DNA from: Brucella anthropi ATCC 49188
GTDB lineage: Bacteria > Pseudomonadota > Alphaproteobacteria > Rhizobiales > Rhizobiaceae
Assembly (NCBI RefSeq): GCF_000017405.1
Contig: NC_009667.1
Location: 2,652,001-2,716,000, forward strand
DNA: 64,000 nt
Direction of reading: 5' to 3'
The notes below the pieces were generated by a model that did no database searches, was not told the DNA's origin, and was given only the letters and a program-made list of their open reading frames with translations. Below, piece after piece: positions 39,388 through 47,569 of this stretch (the first letter of the stretch is position 1; each line of letters opens with the position of its first letter). The translations under genes were made by a program, and so were the position numbers.

Positions 39388-39613
39388 AAACCCCTCTTTA
39401 GCCGTGTTGTGACCTTCGGCTTGTTAGCCGCAATAACTGAACAGGAGGGCGTTCGGTTCCATATTCCACCGGACCAGAGAACAAATTAAATTAGTAAGTA
39501 CTAATAATAATATTGCTCGGAACATAAGGGTGTCCATTGAAGTAAATATAATATAATTAAAATATCGATCTTATCCAGACTACCGCAAGTACTGGAAATT
39601 TTGGGGACGTGCC
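39388..39613 (+). promoter_or_regulatory. A/T-rich leader of the glutamate-receptor-like gene
   Basis: Bases 39440-39600 are strikingly A/T-rich (AGTAAGTACTAATAATAATA, AATATAATATAATTAAAATA) against the GC-rich surroundings. Contains tandem TA-rich stretches suitable as promoter -10 regions or for bound nucleoid proteins. No gene. Confidence 0.5.
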
Positions 39614-40717
39614 TTGTCGTTGACGCCAATGAATAGCTTCTTCAACCGCAGTTTATACAAATATCTTCTAATTCTACTCTTGGTGGCATTCTCGTCAGCG
39701 TCTTATGCGCAGCAAGCACCCAAGCCGGTACAGGTTGGCGTTTATGTGAGTGAGCCTTTCGTCAACAAGCAGGGCAATGCCTATTCCGGCATGGCTATCG
39801 ATATATGGCAGGATATTGCCGCACGCATGAACCTTGCTTCGCAATATGTGGAGTATCCGAACTACACCGAACTCGTAAAAGCCGTGTCAGAAGGTAAAGT
39901 CGAAGCCGCCGTAACCAATCTGACAATCACGGAACAGCGTGCCGAGATCGTGGATTTCACCCATCCATGGTTCAATGCTGGCTTGCGCATCATGGTGCAT
40001 ACCCAGGCAGGAAGCGGCTGGGACGATCTCATCAGCCGCCTTGATGATGCGGGGCATCTGGCGACCTATGCCTGGATCCTCGGCATTCTCGTTGCGGCCA
40101 CGGTATTGCTGACGATCTTCGACAGGCGTTTTGATGAAGGCTTTCCGAAACGCTGGCGCGAGGGACTGGCAGAGAGTTTCTATCACGTGGTTTCCATTGC
40201 GACGTCTGGCAAAACTTCACGCAAAAACCTGTTCGGTTGGATGGGACGCATCTGGCAGACATTCTGGATGGTATTTGGCATAGCGATAATCGCCTACATG
40301 ACCTCGTCAATTACGAGTGTCATGACCGTCGCCCATATCGATAACAGCATTGCGAGCCTTTCCGACCTGCAGGGAAAATCCGTCGGCGTTCGTGCAGGCA
40401 GTGTCGCTGAACAGTTTCTGAAGTCCCGCTCCATCGCGACAGTGCCTTTCGATCACATGCCCGAAGCGGTAAACGCACTGGTCAGCGATGAAATTGCGGC
40501 AATCGTCGGTGACGGGCCGGTTCTGGAATATTACGCCCACCAGCACGCCGACCAGCCTGTCGATCTGGTAGGCACTGTATTCAGCCCGGACAAGTATGGT
40601 TTTGCCTTTCCGCGCCATAGTGAACTCGTCAAACCCGCCAGCGTGGCAATCATCAGTGCTCACGAGAGTGAAGAGGTCGCCAAGCTGAAAGCCAAATATT
40701 TTGGCCCCGAGAACTGA
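39614..40717 (+). CDS. Prokaryotic ionotropic-glutamate-receptor-like channel
   Basis: A 367-aa protein with a signal peptide (about residues 14-32), then half of a periplasmic binding fold (S1, 36-130, with NLTITEQRAEIVDFTHPWF, the iGluR-like ligand-binding Arg109), a helix (151-170), a re-entrant loop region (186-201, SFYHVVSIATSGKTS), a second helix (213-239, ending AYMTSSITSVMTV, equivalent to the iGluR gate SYTANLAAFLTV) and the second half of the binding fold (S2, 240-367, with VGVRAGSVAEQFL and VGDGPVLEYY). This S1-pore-S2 order is that of GluR0-type channels. The pore lacks the GYG of potassium filters. A TTG at 39614 has GGGGA upstream; ATG 39629 is the alternative start. Ordinary annotation would be substrate-binding protein. 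Confidence 0.8.
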   Translation: MSLTPMNSFFNRSLYKYLLILLLVAFSSASYAQQAPKPVQVGVYVSEPFVNKQGNAYSGMAIDIWQDIAARMNLASQYVEYPNYTELVKAVSEGKVEAAVTNLTITEQRAEIVDFTHPWFNAGLRIMVHTQAGSGWDDLISRLDDAGHLATYAWILGILVAATVLLTIFDRRFDEGFPKRWREGLAESFYHVVSIATSGKTSRKNLFGWMGRIWQTFWMVFGIAIIAYMTSSITSVMTVAHIDNSIASLSDLQGKSVGVRAGSVAEQFLKSRSIATVPFDHMPEAVNALVSDEIAAIVGDGPVLEYYAHQHADQPVDLVGTVFSPDKYGFAFPRHSELVKPASVAIISAHESEEVAKLKAKYFGPEN

Positions 40718-40732
40718 CATTGCAGACATGGA

Positions 40733-40755
40733 AAAGGCGGCCAATGGCCGCCTTT
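40733..40755. terminator. Bidirectional terminator
   Basis: Ten-base arms AAAGGCGGCC / GGCCGCCTTT with an AAT loop, between the channel gene and the RcnB-like gene. Confidence 0.88.
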
Positions 40756-40769
40756 CTTGTGCAGATTAT

Positions 40770-41108
40770 TTACCGGCCCGCCACGATGGACGAAATGATA
40801 CCGGTTGCGATGCTGATCAACATATAATCGTTGTTGACCTTGACCCAGTGATAGCCGCGTGGCGGCTTGCGCAGCTTGTAGCCAGAATAGTTGTTCACGA
40901 CGTGGCCGCGGTAGTTTGGTGGCAGACGGTTGCCCTTCTTCCAGCTCTGGTGACGGCGATTGTCATATTTACGCGCATCATATTTCGGACCGCCTTTGTG
41001 CATCTGGCTGTAAGACGGCTTGCCATGTTGCGACGGATAAGGCTGAGCCATCGCAGCAGGAGCAGCGAGAAAGGAAAAGGCAGTAAGAGCAATAACGATC
41101 GGCTTCAT
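40770..41108 (-). CDS. RcnB family protein
   Basis: A 112-aa periplasmic protein with a signal peptide (cleavage after AAPAAMA) and the RcnB-type end: RLPPNYRGHVVNNYSGYKLR, PPRGYHWVKVNNDYMLISIA, TGIISSIVAGR. E. coli RcnB influences nickel and cobalt efflux; the many alphaproteobacterial copies are less well understood. Divergent from the small-protein genes further right. Confidence 0.85.
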   Translation of the reverse strand: MKPIVIALTAFSFLAAPAAMAQPYPSQHGKPSYSQMHKGGPKYDARKYDNRRHQSWKKGNRLPPNYRGHVVNNYSGYKLRKPPRGYHWVKVNNDYMLISIATGIISSIVAGR

Positions 41109-41416
41109 ATCGGCTTCCTTTGTTTATTCGATGTAAGGAAAATGCGCTCGCCAACGTGAACGCCAAGTGAATACTCCCATTAAATAAATTTAATGATTTC
41201 ATACGATTAGTTTTTATCAAAGCGTACCATGTCCAATCGAAACAGGATCAGAAATCAGTCCAGCGAACTGATTTCCTTGTGTAGGCGCGTCGCACTTTTC
41301 GGGATGCGCTCCAGCTTAAAGCCATTATCTTGCGTTTCCCATCCGACTAAAATGCGCTAGGTAGAACCCAAATTCGTACGCGCCTCTCAATGAGGTAAGT
41401 GTCAAAGGACTACATC
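41109..41416. other. Intergenic region
   Basis: 308 bases between divergent genes. It must contain promoters for both. Bases 41170-41230 are A/T-rich. No RNA gene or repeat recognised. Confidence 0.35.
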
Positions 41417-41509
41417 ATGATGAACTGGGTTTTCATTCTGCAAGGCGTTATCGCGTTCGGACTGGCTGGGTTGGCGATTGCGGTCATCCTTCGCCATCGT
41501 CGCCACTGA
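41417..41509 (+). CDS. Small single-helix membrane protein, 30 aa
   Basis: Starts at ATG 41417 (or ATG 41420) after AAAGGAC, a good ribosome-binding site seven bases upstream. The product is MMNWVFILQGVIAFGLAGL followed by AIAVILRHRRH: one transmembrane helix and a basic His/Arg tail, typical of small inner-membrane proteins. The pattern of a Shine-Dalgarno site, one hydrophobic helix and positive C-terminus makes it more than a chance ORF, but I know no family. Confidence 0.55.
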   Translation: MMNWVFILQGVIAFGLAGLAIAVILRHRRH

Positions 41510-41618
41510 CGCTGTTTCGATCTGTGATATTTTTCGTCCGGGCCTGCAGGTTCGAACGCAACCGATCATGAAATCAATCGTTTAAGCTTAGTCTGGTATT
41601 TCTCAGGAGGAGACAGTG

Positions 41619-41867
41619 ATGCGGAAAGTGGCGCTTGGATTGGTGGCCCTGCTCGCAATAACGGGCTGCACGACCACCGAAAAGGATATCTCCATCGGCA
41701 CCGGCGCAGGTGCCATCATTGGCGGCATTGCTGGCGGCGGACGTGGCGCGCTGATCGGCGCAGGTGCGGGCGCATTGGGTGGTCTTCTGGTGCGCGAACT
41801 GCGCAACGGCAACTGCCAATATCGCGACCGTCATGGCCGCATGTATGTGGCTCGCTGCAGACGATAG
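41619..41867 (+). CDS. Glycine-zipper lipoprotein
   Basis: An 82-aa exported lipoprotein. The signal peptide ends in ALLAITGC, a good lipobox. The mature part holds a run of Gly/Ala-rich zipper motifs (GAGAIIGGIAGGGRGALIG, AGAGALGGLL) followed by a short basic domain with two Cys (NGNCQYRDRHGRMYVARC). Such proteins resemble the OmpA-like/17-kDa surface antigen group. AGGAGG precedes ATG 41619; the GTG just before it is less well placed. Confidence 0.8.
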   Translation: MRKVALGLVALLAITGCTTTEKDISIGTGAGAIIGGIAGGGRGALIGAGAGALGGLLVRELRNGNCQYRDRHGRMYVARCRR

Positions 41868-42011
41868 TTCCAGCAATCCGCAAAGATCCTCGAAAGCGCC
41901 GGTTTTCCGGCGCTTTTGTTATTCGGCACGCACGACCTGTCTGCCCTGATTGGAACCTTCGCTCATCGATGTCGTTTTATAGACAATAGAGACAGTTCAG
42001 GGAGAACTCCG

Positions 42012-42515
42012 ATGAAGCTTGCTCTCAAAGCCGCGCTTGTTGCCTTGGGCGTATTTGCGGCGGGCGCAGCGCAGGCGGCGAACGCCATATCCACCACCAA
42101 CCTCAATATTCGAACAGGCCCCGGCACGCGCTATGCGACGCTGGGTTCCATACCCAGTGGAGCGCCTTTGACCGTGCGTGGCTGTACATCCGGTTATGGC
42201 TGGTGTCAGGTCAGCTACGGCCCGACCTATGGCTGGGCATCGTCGCGCTATCTGGCATTTCGCGAGGGAACATCTGGTGGTTACTCCGATGATTTCGGTC
42301 GAACAGCTGCGCTCATCGGCATTCCGCTTATCGCTGGCGTCGCCATAGGCTCTGCTCTCAATGACCGGGATGACTATTGGTATCGCGATCGTCGCTACTA
42401 CCGCGACAGACATTGGGATCGCCGTGGATGGCGTGATCGTCCAGGTTGGCACGGGAATGACCGGCCACGTGTCTATATGAGGCACCGCGTTCCCGACGGT
42501 CCACACGGACAATAA
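42012..42515 (+). CDS. SH3-domain exported protein
   Basis: A 167-aa secreted protein with a signal peptide (cleavage after GAAQA), then a bacterial SH3 domain (residues 25-82: NLNIRTGPGTRYATLGSIPS, GWCQVSYGPTYGWASSRYL), a hydrophobic segment (ALIGIPLIAGVAIGSALN) and a very basic, Tyr/Asp/Arg-rich tail (DYWYRDRRYYRDRHWDRRG). The tail may bind cell wall or nucleic acid. Start at ATG 42012 after GGGAG. Confidence 0.82.
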   Translation: MKLALKAALVALGVFAAGAAQAANAISTTNLNIRTGPGTRYATLGSIPSGAPLTVRGCTSGYGWCQVSYGPTYGWASSRYLAFREGTSGGYSDDFGRTAALIGIPLIAGVAIGSALNDRDDYWYRDRRYYRDRHWDRRGWRDRPGWHGNDRPRVYMRHRVPDGPHGQ

Positions 42516-42537
42516 CGGACATCCGAACAGAAATTGA

Positions 42538-42562
42538 AACGCCGCGAAGTGCTCGCGGCGTT
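42538..42562. terminator. Terminator
   Basis: Ten-base arms AACGCCGCGA / TCGCGGCGTT with a five-base loop, followed by TCTGTCTTT on the plus strand. Confidence 0.85.
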
Positions 42563-42592
42563 CTGTCTTTGCTGGAAGCCTCGTACCGCGCC

Positions 42593-42988
42593 CTATTGTG
42601 TTTTCAGGTAAACTTCGTGCCAGAGAGTGACAAGGTCAGCTTCATCGAATTTCAAAAGCAGCATCGCTTCGAATTGATCCGTCGTTTCATCAAGACGCAC
42701 AACTGTAGCGGTCATTGCCAGAACGGCTGAGTTTCCTTCCGCCACAACGTCTTGCACATCGTAGTCGATGGAATGGATGGTGCTGCGGAAACCATTCAGA
42801 AAGGCCAGATAATTGGCATGATTGGCAGGATGGACGCGTCCATTGGCCTTGACGACGAACTGGTCTGCGAATTTCTCCGCTATGATTACCTCGGTAAGTG
42901 CTCCGCCTTGAGCCAGATGCTTTCGATTCCAATCCAAAAGGCCCAAGGCCAGTTGTGCCGTGGTTTGCTTGTGCAAGATGGCCTCCAT
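42593..42988 (-). CDS. SnoaL-like (NTF2-fold) protein
   Basis: A 131-aa protein of the NTF2/SnoaL type, judged from the order of elements: helical N-terminus (ALGLLDWNRKHLAQ), FVVKANGRVHPANHANYLAFLNGF, then beta strands with HSIDYDVQDVVAEGNSAVLAM and WHEVYLKTQ at the end. Function cannot be assigned; the family includes isomerases, cyclases and immunity-type proteins. It stands alone between two terminator-like regions. Confidence 0.6.
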   Translation of the reverse strand: MEAILHKQTTAQLALGLLDWNRKHLAQGGALTEVIIAEKFADQFVVKANGRVHPANHANYLAFLNGFRSTIHSIDYDVQDVVAEGNSAVLAMTATVVRLDETTDQFEAMLLLKFDEADLVTLWHEVYLKTQ

Positions 42989-43092
42989 GTCGGTTGCAAT
43001 AACGCGCTCCTCTGTCAGGCCTTTGCAATATGCTCAAGACCGAGCCTGTGCTTTTGGCCTTCTTGCAGCTTAAATTGGCCCGATATCGATAT

Positions 43093-44007
43093 TCATTGCC
43101 TTTGTCGCTTCGTGAAGATCGTCAGTGCCAGGCCGATTAAAACAAGTGTGACACCGGCAGCGAAATACCACCCCATCGTATCGCCAAACATGATCGACGA
43201 AGCCATGACCCCGAAGACAGGCTGCAGATACTGAACACTGGCAGCCGTTCTGGCCGGAACCGTCCGCAGGAGATGAAGCCAGAGGAAAAAACCAGCAACG
43301 CTCACAATGAAGCCGAGATAGATCGCTGAAACGATTGCAACATAATTGAGCTGAAAATCGACGGTCGAGATTTCCCATCCGGCAAACGGCAAGAGTGCCA
43401 GCAAGCCGAACAAAGTGCTCCATGCGACAACTGTGGCTGTCCCGTACTGAACCGTGAGCTGAACGCTCCACACATAATAGAAGGCGATAGCGACTGCCGA
43501 CAGCAGCAGGAAGCTTGCACCGACGAGACTGTTTTGCGTTCCAACCGCAGACGGATCGCCCTTTTCCAGAGCGACCAGACCGATTCCCACAAAGGCGGCA
43601 AACAGTCCGAGCATCTGCACGCCTGAAACGGCCTGCTTCAGGCGAAGGGCTGCAAAAACGACGACAAACAGCGGAATGGTAGCGGAAATAATCGTTCCGA
43701 CTGATGCCGATGTGCCGGCAACACCCAATGTCTGTGAAACCTGACCAATGCCGATGCCCAGAACACCCAACCCTGCCAGTCTGGGAAAAGCCTTGAGTGG
43801 AAGTCTTTGTTTGCCCAGAACGAAGAGCAGCAGAAGCGGAACAGCTATGCCAAACCGCAATGCGGTCAGCGTCAGCGGCGGCATTGTCTGGAGTCCGAGC
43901 TTGGTCACCGGAATGGACAAGCCCCACATCACCGCGAGGCCGAGCATGGCGGAAAGGCTTTTGAACGAGGAGGCAACACCCGGTTGCATTGTGGCTTCTG
44001 ATTGCAT
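43093..44007 (-). CDS. EamA/DMT family transporter
   Basis: A 304-aa ten-helix transporter of the drug/metabolite superfamily. The two EamA halves are visible (AMLGLAVMWGLSIPVTKLG, LGIGIGQVSQTLGVAGTS; then LLLSAVAIAFYYVWSVQL and LGFIVSVAGFFLWLHLLRTV). The divergent LysR regulator at 44299 is a likely controller. Substrate unknown; family members export amino acids, nucleotides or drugs. Confidence 0.9.
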   Translation of the reverse strand: MQSEATMQPGVASSFKSLSAMLGLAVMWGLSIPVTKLGLQTMPPLTLTALRFGIAVPLLLLFVLGKQRLPLKAFPRLAGLGVLGIGIGQVSQTLGVAGTSASVGTIISATIPLFVVVFAALRLKQAVSGVQMLGLFAAFVGIGLVALEKGDPSAVGTQNSLVGASFLLLSAVAIAFYYVWSVQLTVQYGTATVVAWSTLFGLLALLPFAGWEISTVDFQLNYVAIVSAIYLGFIVSVAGFFLWLHLLRTVPARTAASVQYLQPVFGVMASSIMFGDTMGWYFAAGVTLVLIGLALTIFTKRQRQ

Positions 44008-44298
44008 CGCTGTTTCAGTCTAGACGAGGAAGGGAACCGTTGCGCCAATGGCAGATGAAGGACCTTTCGCAAATGGCATGGGGCATCCTGACCAGCCTTT
44101 CAGCACGCCATGCGTGATCTTTGCGACTCCATTCAGACCGAATACCAAAGGCATGTCGATTGATGTCTTAGGGAATAAGAACCACGTTTTGAGTCGCATT
44201 CTCCTGCTTTTCAATGTGCGCAGGCTTCAATTATCGGCTTTCATAATCTGACGACAATCGATTTGTTTTCACTCGATGCGTGATTTATATTCACATAT
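44008..44298. promoter_or_regulatory. DMT-lysR divergent intergenic region
   Basis: 291 bases with the divergent promoters. The stretch 44215-44298 is A/T-rich (TTTATATTCACATATATG just at the lysR start) and may hold LysR sites. A 67-codon plus-strand ORF (44048-44251) has no ribosome-binding site and is not considered a gene. Confidence 0.4.
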
Positions 44299-45183
44299 AT
44301 GTTGCAGCAATTACCGCCTCTACAAACACTCAAAGCTTTTGAAGCCACAGCGCGCAGATTAAGCATGACGCTGGCTGCGGAAGAACTATGCCTCACTCAC
44401 GGAGCCGTCAGCCGTCAGATCAAAACACTGGAAGACGATCTCGGCATCCGTCTGTTCCACCGGATGACCCGAAAGATCGAGCTGACCGAAGAGGGTTCCT
44501 TGTTCTTCAGCGCGGTAACCCGCCTGCTGGCTGAATTATCGAGAGAAGCCGAAACCCTGAGACAGAAATCCGACGACACACAGCTGGTGGTAAGCACGGG
44601 CGTATCATTTGCCAGCAAGTGGCTTACCCAGCGGCTTCATCGTCTGGTTGCGCGCTATCCGGAATTCGATATCCAGCTGGAGGTGACCGACGCCGACCTC
44701 GACTTCACGCGCGGGAAAGTTGATGCCGCCATACGCTACGGGACCGGGCATTATGCGGGCGCCTCCTCCGAACGGATCATGAATGAGACCGTATCGCCGG
44801 TATGCTCGCCCTTGTATCTGGAACGTGTCGCCGTCATATCCTCGCCTCGCGACCTGTTGCAGTGCCAGCTTCTTCACGAAAACGGTTTGAAAGCGAATTG
44901 GCAGAACTGGTTCGCTTTGGCGGGAATGCCTGCGATCCAGACACGAGGGCAAGGTTTCAGCCATGGGAGCATGGCCATTGATGCCGCCATCAGGGGAGAA
45001 GGCATAGCCCTTGGCCGGAGCGTCCTGATTTCCGAGGACCTCGCAGCGAGCCGCTTGGTTGAGCTCTTCCCGGAATACCAGCTCGACGTCGAGTATGGCT
45101 ACGATCTCGTATTCGCCCCAAGCAAAGAAGCGCACCCCAAAGTGCAGGCAGTCCGCGCCTGGTTGGCGGATGAAATGCGTTGA
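44299..45183 (+). CDS. LysR-family transcriptional regulator (GcvA-like)
   Basis: A 294-aa LysR protein: the HTH reads LQTLKAFEATARRLSMTLAA, EELCLTHGAVSRQIKTLEDD, LGIRLFHRMTRKIELTEEG; the effector domain contains VSTGVSFASKWLTQRLHRL and RGEGIALGRSVLISEDL. Most similar in style to GcvA. It is divergent from the EamA transporter gene and probably regulates it. Confidence 0.9.
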   Translation: MLQQLPPLQTLKAFEATARRLSMTLAAEELCLTHGAVSRQIKTLEDDLGIRLFHRMTRKIELTEEGSLFFSAVTRLLAELSREAETLRQKSDDTQLVVSTGVSFASKWLTQRLHRLVARYPEFDIQLEVTDADLDFTRGKVDAAIRYGTGHYAGASSERIMNETVSPVCSPLYLERVAVISSPRDLLQCQLLHENGLKANWQNWFALAGMPAIQTRGQGFSHGSMAIDAAIRGEGIALGRSVLISEDLAASRLVELFPEYQLDVEYGYDLVFAPSKEAHPKVQAVRAWLADEMR

Positions 45184-45237
45184 TACAGCTAGCGCCAGAA
45201 CAGCAATCTGGCGAAATAATCGATAAGCGTGGGGGGG

Positions 45238-45314
45238 TGGCGATCCCGACAGGATTCGAACCTGTGACATTCAGCTTAGAAGGCTGACGCTCTATCCAAC
45301 TGAGCTACGGGACC
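45238..45314 (-). tRNA. tRNA-Arg (anticodon TCT)
   Basis: The minus strand folds into a cloverleaf: acceptor GGTCCCG with CGGGATC (one G-U), D arm GCTCAGTTGGATAGAGC, anticodon stem TCAGC / GCTGA enclosing CTTCTAA (TCT), T loop GGTTCGAATCC. Discriminator G and an encoded CCA end the gene. TCT reads AGA (and AGG). Confidence 0.95.
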
Positions 45315-45437
45315 TCGCCTTTCGAAAAAGATCGAAGATATTTCAATGTGCACAGGGCTTTGCCAGCAAAGCCCTGCCGAATTATCGCATTGCCCGGCCT
45401 GAAACAAGTGTCAGGCTAAACAGGCAATCAATGCGTC

Positions 45438-45743
45438 TCAATGCGTCCAGGGCATCGTCCGGTCGAAGCGGAAATTGTCCGAGTAGGAAACCTTGCGGCG
45501 CTTCGGCTCATTCGGTTCCGTAATGCGATAGGCGATGCCATTGCGCTTTGCATAATCGACTGCTTCTTCCTGCGTGGCGAAGAACAGACGAATCTGGCTC
45601 TTCATATCACCTGAAGAAGTGTAGCCCATCAAAGGCTCGACCATACGCGGGCTTTCCGGTTCATATTCCAGAAGCCATTGGTCTGTCTTAGCCTGACCGG
45701 ACTGCATTGCAGTCTTAGCTGGACGGTAAATACGTGCAACCAT
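45438..45743 (-). CDS. NADH dehydrogenase accessory subunit (NDUFS4-like)
   Basis: A 101-aa protein of the ETC complex I subunit family (NDUFS4 / 18-kDa type): it contains ARIYRPAKTAMQSGQAKTDQ, WLLEYEPESPRMVEPLMGYT, DMKSQIRLFFATQEEAVDYA and KVSYSDNFRFDR. This supernumerary subunit is found in alphaproteobacteria and mitochondria, where it helps assemble the NADH-oxidising arm. It lies between two tRNA genes. Function inferred from family. Confidence 0.92.
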   Translation of the reverse strand: MVARIYRPAKTAMQSGQAKTDQWLLEYEPESPRMVEPLMGYTSSGDMKSQIRLFFATQEEAVDYAKRNGIAYRITEPNEPKRRKVSYSDNFRFDRTMPWTH

Positions 45744-45899
45744 TTGAAGAACCCTGAACTACTCTCTTGCCCCGCTGGGGGAGCTGAAAATCCACCAAGC
45801 CAATAGTTTACACGGGAATGCATGTCAACGCGATAAAGACGCACGCCACAGCCTGTGCCGGGGCGTTCATATATCGACCATTTCAAATCTTGGGGAAGA

Positions 45900-45976
45900 T
45901 GGTCGGAGCGGCAGGATTCGAACCTGCGACCCCCTGATCCCAAATCAGGTGCGCTACCAGACTGCGCTACGCTCCG
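45900..45976 (-). tRNA. tRNA-Pro (anticodon TGG)
   Basis: Acceptor CGGAGCG / CGCTCCG, D arm GCGCAGTCTGGTAGCGC, anticodon stem CCTGA / TCAGG around TTTGGGA (TGG), T arm with GGTTCGAATCC. Discriminator A followed by CCA. 77 bases including CCA. Confidence 0.96.
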
Positions 45977-46162
45977 TCGCTTTCAAGCGGTGCGGCTTCA
46001 CTAGATAATCCAAAGAGATAAAGCAAGAGGCAAATTTGCCAGTTTGTGTTTTTTCCATTCAATAAAAACAGGATGGCGCATTTTTGTGGTCATCATGTTC
46101 TGCGGAACCAAATCACGCGCGCGAACGTTCCCACTTCACCATCAACCAGCTGGAGACTGAAT

Positions 46163-46309
46163 GTGAATAGAAACGGGCTTTATCTGATTATTGGCGCGCT
46201 GATTGTCGTGGCTGCAGGTCTTGCGGTTTATGTCTATCGCGAAGAGACCAAACCCGCAGGGATTGAGATGAAAATCGGAGAAGGTGGTGTTTCCATTCAG
46301 GAAAACTGA
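46163..46309 (+). CDS. Small membrane protein, 48 aa
   Basis: GTG start at 46163 with GGAG eight bases upstream. One hydrophobic helix (GLYLIIGALIVVAAGLAVYV) and a charged tail (REETKPAGIEMKIGEGGVS). It is a plausible inner-membrane protein with a cytoplasmic or periplasmic C-terminus; I recognise no family. The longer ATG reading from 46046 is less likely because its N-terminal part contains no ribosome-binding site. Confidence 0.6.
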   Translation: MNRNGLYLIIGALIVVAAGLAVYVYREETKPAGIEMKIGEGGVSIQEN

Positions 46310-46428
46310 AATCGGCAAGACGTTATAAACATATAAACCGATTAAGATTTCAAACGCTTACGCTTTGTGATGCAACGTTTCGGACTTCGCCATGTTATTT
46401 GGGGCACCAGATAAAACGGAGGACCGAA

Positions 46429-46587
46429 ATGGGTATCCAGACTGTTTCCGACGAGCTTTATCGTCGTCATGAACGCGAATGGGCAGAGTTGCGCAACGCA
46501 GTTGAAGCAAGCGAAGCCAACCAACGGCAGCAGGAGAAGGCTTCAGGCCAGACCTCTTGCGATGACAAGACGTCTGGGCACCAGTAA
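46429..46587 (+). CDS. Small hydrophilic protein, 52 aa
   Basis: ATG 46429 preceded by ACGGAGGACC, a strong ribosome-binding site. The product is mostly helical and charged: MGIQTVSDELYRRHEREWAE, then EASEANQRQQEKASGQTSCD. No family recognised. A strong terminator follows it directly, which supports a real transcript. Confidence 0.55.
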   Translation: MGIQTVSDELYRRHEREWAELRNAVEASEANQRQQEKASGQTSCDDKTSGHQ

Positions 46588-46607
46588 GTCTTCACCAATC
46601 CACCTTG

Positions 46608-46629
46608 AAACGCCGCGAAAGCGGCGTTT
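46608..46629 (+). terminator. Terminator
   Basis: Nine-base arms AAACGCCGC / GCGGCGTTT with a GAAA tetraloop and a following T-run. Confidence 0.93.
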
Positions 46630-46738
46630 TTTGTTTCCGATTCGTCGTTCCAGCCGTTCGCGCCCGATGCTGCGGTAACCAAATGCGAAGGAACAATTGG
46701 TAGCGTCTCCCCATCGCGATTCGAACAGGAGACAGACG

Positions 46739-47569
46739 ATGGCTGCACGGAAACGCACCACCCGCACGCCCAAGCGCTCCACAAAGCGCTCGGCCAGGTC
46801 GTCGGGCAAGTCGTCCGGCTCGTCCACTCCCATGCTCGCGCTTGCCGCAATCCTCGGCCTTGGTGCTTTCAGCCTGTGGGCAACCTCGCAGCACAAGAGC
46901 CCGCAAGCCGCGATCACAGCCCTGTTCCAGCGCCCCGCTTCCAAGCCGAACACACAGTCATCTGCGAGAACCGAGCCAAAGGCGACCGTCACCAGCAAAG
47001 CACCCGAAAGCAAGGCCCCCGAGAACAAGGCGTGGTCGAAGGATTATGGCGCTGCCGTCGGCCCTGTGCCGCGTCCATCGGCGCCCGTTATGGCACCCGC
47101 ACCGCAAAAGCCGGTACAGCAGGCAGCAATCCAGACCGCCACCCCGCCCCGCCCCACAAATCAGGTTGTCGTGTCCCCACCAGCCGCTGCACTGCGCTCC
47201 ATGCCGCCGCGTGGCGTCAACACTCCCGCAAGCTCGCCTTCGGTGATTTATGCCAAGGCGCGACTCACCATCCATAAGAATGCGTGGGACAAGTCGCCAT
47301 CCATCGGCGTCGTGGAAAAAGGCCGTGAGATGCGCTCCTATGGAAAGACCGGACGCTGGCATCGCGTGATCGTCCCGAAGACGAACATGATCGGCTGGGT
47401 GCATGAAGATCAGCTTATCGGTGGACGCAACAAGCCTGACAGCGCAAGCCTGATCACCGGCTCGGTTACCAGGAAGACGCAAACTGCAACGGCAGCCGCA
47501 CCGAAACAGGCTCCAAATCCAGCGCATTCGCGCATGGAGCCGCCCAAAGCTATCGGCCAGAAAAACTAG
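46739..47569 (+). CDS. Membrane-anchored SH3-domain protein
   Basis: A 276-aa protein: a very basic N-terminus (ARKRTTRTPKRSTKRSAR), one transmembrane helix (PMLALAAILGLGAFSLW), a long Pro/Ala/Lys-rich linker (about residues 55-150) and a C-terminal SH3 domain (SVIYAKARLTIHKNAWDKSP, GRWHRVIVPKTNMIGWVHED). The basic patch would be cytoplasmic, the linker and SH3 in the periplasm. SH3 domains of this type often contact peptidoglycan. Start ATG 46739 after CAGGAG. The stop codon TAG is the first triplet of the following repeat. Confidence 0.8.
   Translation: MAARKRTTRTPKRSTKRSARSSGKSSGSSTPMLALAAILGLGAFSLWATSQHKSPQAAITALFQRPASKPNTQSSARTEPKATVTSKAPESKAPENKAWSKDYGAAVGPVPRPSAPVMAPAPQKPVQQAAIQTATPPRPTNQVVVSPPAAALRSMPPRGVNTPASSPSVIYAKARLTIHKNAWDKSPSIGVVEKGREMRSYGKTGRWHRVIVPKTNMIGWVHEDQLIGGRNKPDSASLITGSVTRKTQTATAAAPKQAPNPAHSRMEPPKAIGQKN

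Noticed and set aside
44048..44251. 67-codon ORF between the DMT transporter and lysR
   Set aside because: No Shine-Dalgarno sequence and no recognisable fold; the region is better explained as divergent promoters.
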